Shown here piece after piece: positions 63,964 through 64,000 of a stretch of 64,000 nucleotides of DNA. Where the stretch lies: contig NC_135998.1 of NCBI RefSeq assembly GCF_048128805.1, positions 27,955,492 to 28,019,491 on the forward strand, written 5' to 3'. Source of the stretch: Centroberyx gerrardi. Lineage: Eukaryota; Chordata; Actinopteri; Beryciformes; Berycidae. Positions within the stretch are counted from its first letter, which is position 1. The number at the start of each line of letters is the position of its first letter. The notes under the pieces are model-generated. The model did not search any database. It was not told the DNA's origin and saw only the letters and a list, made by a program, of their open reading frames with translations. A program made the position numbers and the translations under genes.

Positions 63964-64000
63964 CGAGAGCATCATGTCATTGATTATCTATAGATCATTG
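54058..64000 (+). CDS. slc4a5: Electrogenic sodium bicarbonate cotransporter NBCe2-type, 5' part (partial gene)
   Basis: SLC4-family Na+/HCO3- cotransporter; only the N-terminal cytoplasmic domain is in the window. Seven exons join in phase to 298 residues: an Arg/His/Asp-rich start, [120 protein letters not shown] and [17 protein letters not shown]. The STEDLR and SRSMNDIS blocks and FTEMDTLQH favour SLC4A5 over SLC4A4. Proximity to tacr1 fits human 2p13, where SLC4A5 and TACR1 are neighbours. The next exon (expected KNKFMKK block) lies beyond 64000. The human protein has roughly 12 more N-terminal residues, so an upstream coding exon may exist. Confidence 0.88.
54290..54346. repeat. (TCTA)n repeat in slc4a5 intron
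   Basis: About 13 units with one TCTG variant, 170 bp after the first visible coding exon. Confidence 0.95.
54374..54876. mobile_element. TTAA-bounded MITE
   Basis: 503 bp with ends TTAAACCTGCAATAAGTGAT and, as reverse complement, TTAAAGCTGCAATAAGCGAT: 20-bp inverted repeats with three mismatches. TTAA termini suggest a piggyBac-type target. No transposase. It fills most of the intron between the first two visible slc4a5 coding exons. Confidence 0.75.
55103..55321 (+). CDS. slc4a5: slc4a5 coding exon 2 (long form)
   Basis: Residues 22-94 plus one base: [20 protein letters not shown], then a His/Asp/Glu-rich stretch ending HHEHSDPT. Very rich in charged residues. Ends in phase 1 at gttagt; a CA repeat (55336-55407) begins 15 bases later. 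Confidence 0.9.
55336..55407. repeat. (CA)n microsatellite
   Basis: About 70 bp of CA with one GA interruption, next to the donor of slc4a5 coding exon 2. Confidence 0.95.
55695..56863. mobile_element. TTAA-bounded MITE, split by a hAT insertion
   Basis: Ends share TTAAAGGTCC (left) and its reverse complement (right, GGACCTTTAA, 56854-56863). The right part (GACCTCAAGACATAAAATAAAA-like region, TTAATATTAATGAG) matches a common fish MITE as I recall it. Removing the nested hAT and one target copy leaves about 540 bp. The left boundary is less certain than the right. Confidence 0.5.
55910..56528. mobile_element. Non-autonomous hAT element with 8-bp target duplication
   Basis: 619 bp flanked by the exact 8-bp direct repeat AGACTAAC (55902-55909 and 56529-56536). 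Terminal inverted repeats TAGGGCTGTCCCGAAT and TAGGGCTGACCCAAAT (right end reversed) have two mismatches. Subterminal GAAGCTTCGAAGC motifs occur at both ends, and a G-run at 55988-56001. An 8-bp duplication is the hAT hallmark. No transposase frame. Confidence 0.88.
57089..57117. repeat. Hairpin, 10-bp GC-rich stem
   Basis: GCATGGCCCC (57089-57098) and GGGGCCATGC (57108-57117) pair around a 9-nt loop, in slc4a5 intronic DNA about 800 bp before the alternative first exon. Confidence 0.7.
57910..57979 (+). CDS. slc4a5: slc4a5 alternative first coding exon (predicted)
   Basis: ATG at 57910 opens [20 protein letters not shown] then SHI, ending in phase 1 at gtaaag. That is the phase needed by the next exon (59548), giving SHI-VSPAAER. 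An in-frame TAA at 57793 with no ATG in between supports this start, and A at -3 is a good Kozak context. The layout copies NBCe1-A of SLC4A4, whose unique N-terminus is also joined to VSPAAER. It would replace the 94-residue charged N-terminus with 23 residues. Inferred from sequence only; the 5' UTR and promoter (about 57500-57909) are unmapped. Confidence 0.6.
58030..58240. mobile_element. hAT-like MITE
   Basis: Begins CAGTGGTTGCCAAACTGGGG and ends AAGTTTGGGAACCCTAG. These imperfect inverted ends match the CAGTGGTTCCCAAACT type of hAT (Charlie-like) MITEs. No clear 8-bp duplication was found. It lies just after the alternative first exon. Confidence 0.6.
59548..59677 (+). CDS. slc4a5: slc4a5 exon: VSPAAER block (start of the common region)
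   Basis: Residues 95-137 plus two bases: [40 protein letters not shown]. Acceptor cttag. The donor reads AG|gtacacacac, a CA tract starting within the splice site itself. Confidence 0.93.
60043..60203 (+). CDS. slc4a5: slc4a5 exon: [20 protein letters not shown] block
   Basis: Residues 138-191 plus one base, the most conserved part of the SLC4 cytoplasmic domain (FELRTC included). Ends IVG at gtgagt. Confidence 0.95.
60299..60454 (+). CDS. slc4a5: slc4a5 exon: [20 protein letters not shown] block
   Basis: Residues 192-243 plus one base: [40 protein letters not shown]. Donor A|gtaagt is followed by GT-rich DNA. Confidence 0.95.
60751..60858 (+). CDS. slc4a5: slc4a5 exon: STEDLRSRQ block
   Basis: Residues 244-279 plus one base: [37 protein letters not shown] Ser-rich, likely phosphorylated segment typical of SLC4A5 and absent from SLC4A4 as I recall it. 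A CA repeat (60868-60917) starts 10 bases after the donor. Confidence 0.93.
60868..60917. repeat. (CA)n microsatellite
   Basis: About 25 CA units beside an slc4a5 donor site. Confidence 0.95.
61526..61581 (+). CDS. slc4a5: slc4a5 exon: [10 protein letters not shown] block (last in window)
   Basis: Residues 280-298: [19 protein letters not shown], ending in phase 0 at gtaact. A TG repeat (61632-61668) follows 50 bases later. Confidence 0.93.
61582..64000 (+). other. slc4a5 intron, continues past the window
   Basis: No exon found. TG repeats at 61632-61668, 62777-62821 and 63922-63961, and a short G-run at about 63751. Confidence 0.6.

Overview
The window is vertebrate, almost certainly teleost fish, genomic DNA. 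Genes are split by GT-AG introns, CA/TG microsatellites are very dense, and the interspersed repeats are of fish type: a tRNA-derived SINE, an L2/CR1-like LINE, a Penelope-like relic, TTAA-bounded MITEs and a hAT MITE with an 8-bp target duplication. I rebuilt three protein-coding genes by hand from exon homology and splice phase. No species can be named.

Layout. 1-7000: no gene recognised; it contains a minus-strand, internally deleted LINE (about 3000-5650). 7021-27005, plus strand: scarb1 (scavenger receptor class B member 1, the HDL/lipid receptor), with 13 exon positions and a tandemly duplicated TATA promoter plus first exon (exons 1a and 1b). Its 3' end has the SR-BI/SR-BII architecture: including or skipping exon 12 changes the reading frame of exon 13. 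27006-34841: intergenic, with a minus-strand Penelope-like relic interrupted by a plus-strand LINE tail. 34842-41657, minus strand: tacr1 (substance P/NK1 receptor), complete in seven coding exons, 410 residues. 41658-54057: gene-poor, repeat-rich DNA between the divergent tacr1 and slc4a5. 54058-right edge, plus strand: the 5' part of slc4a5 (electrogenic Na+/HCO3- cotransporter, NBCe2 type). Seven consecutive coding exons give 298 cytoplasmic residues, and the transmembrane part lies outside the window. An alternative first exon lies at 57910-57979.

The three genes do not form a functional unit. What they share is visible potential for isoforms. scarb1 can vary at both ends, tacr1 has an in-frame stop straight after the splice site where the human truncated NK1R ends, and slc4a5 has an internal first exon laid out like that of NBCe1-A in SLC4A4. 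Many splice sites in all three genes lie close to CA/TG tracts. The strongest candidates for something undescribed are the duplicated scarb1 promoter/first exon and the slc4a5 alternative first exon. Everything here comes from reading the sequence and recalled family knowledge; no database search was run.
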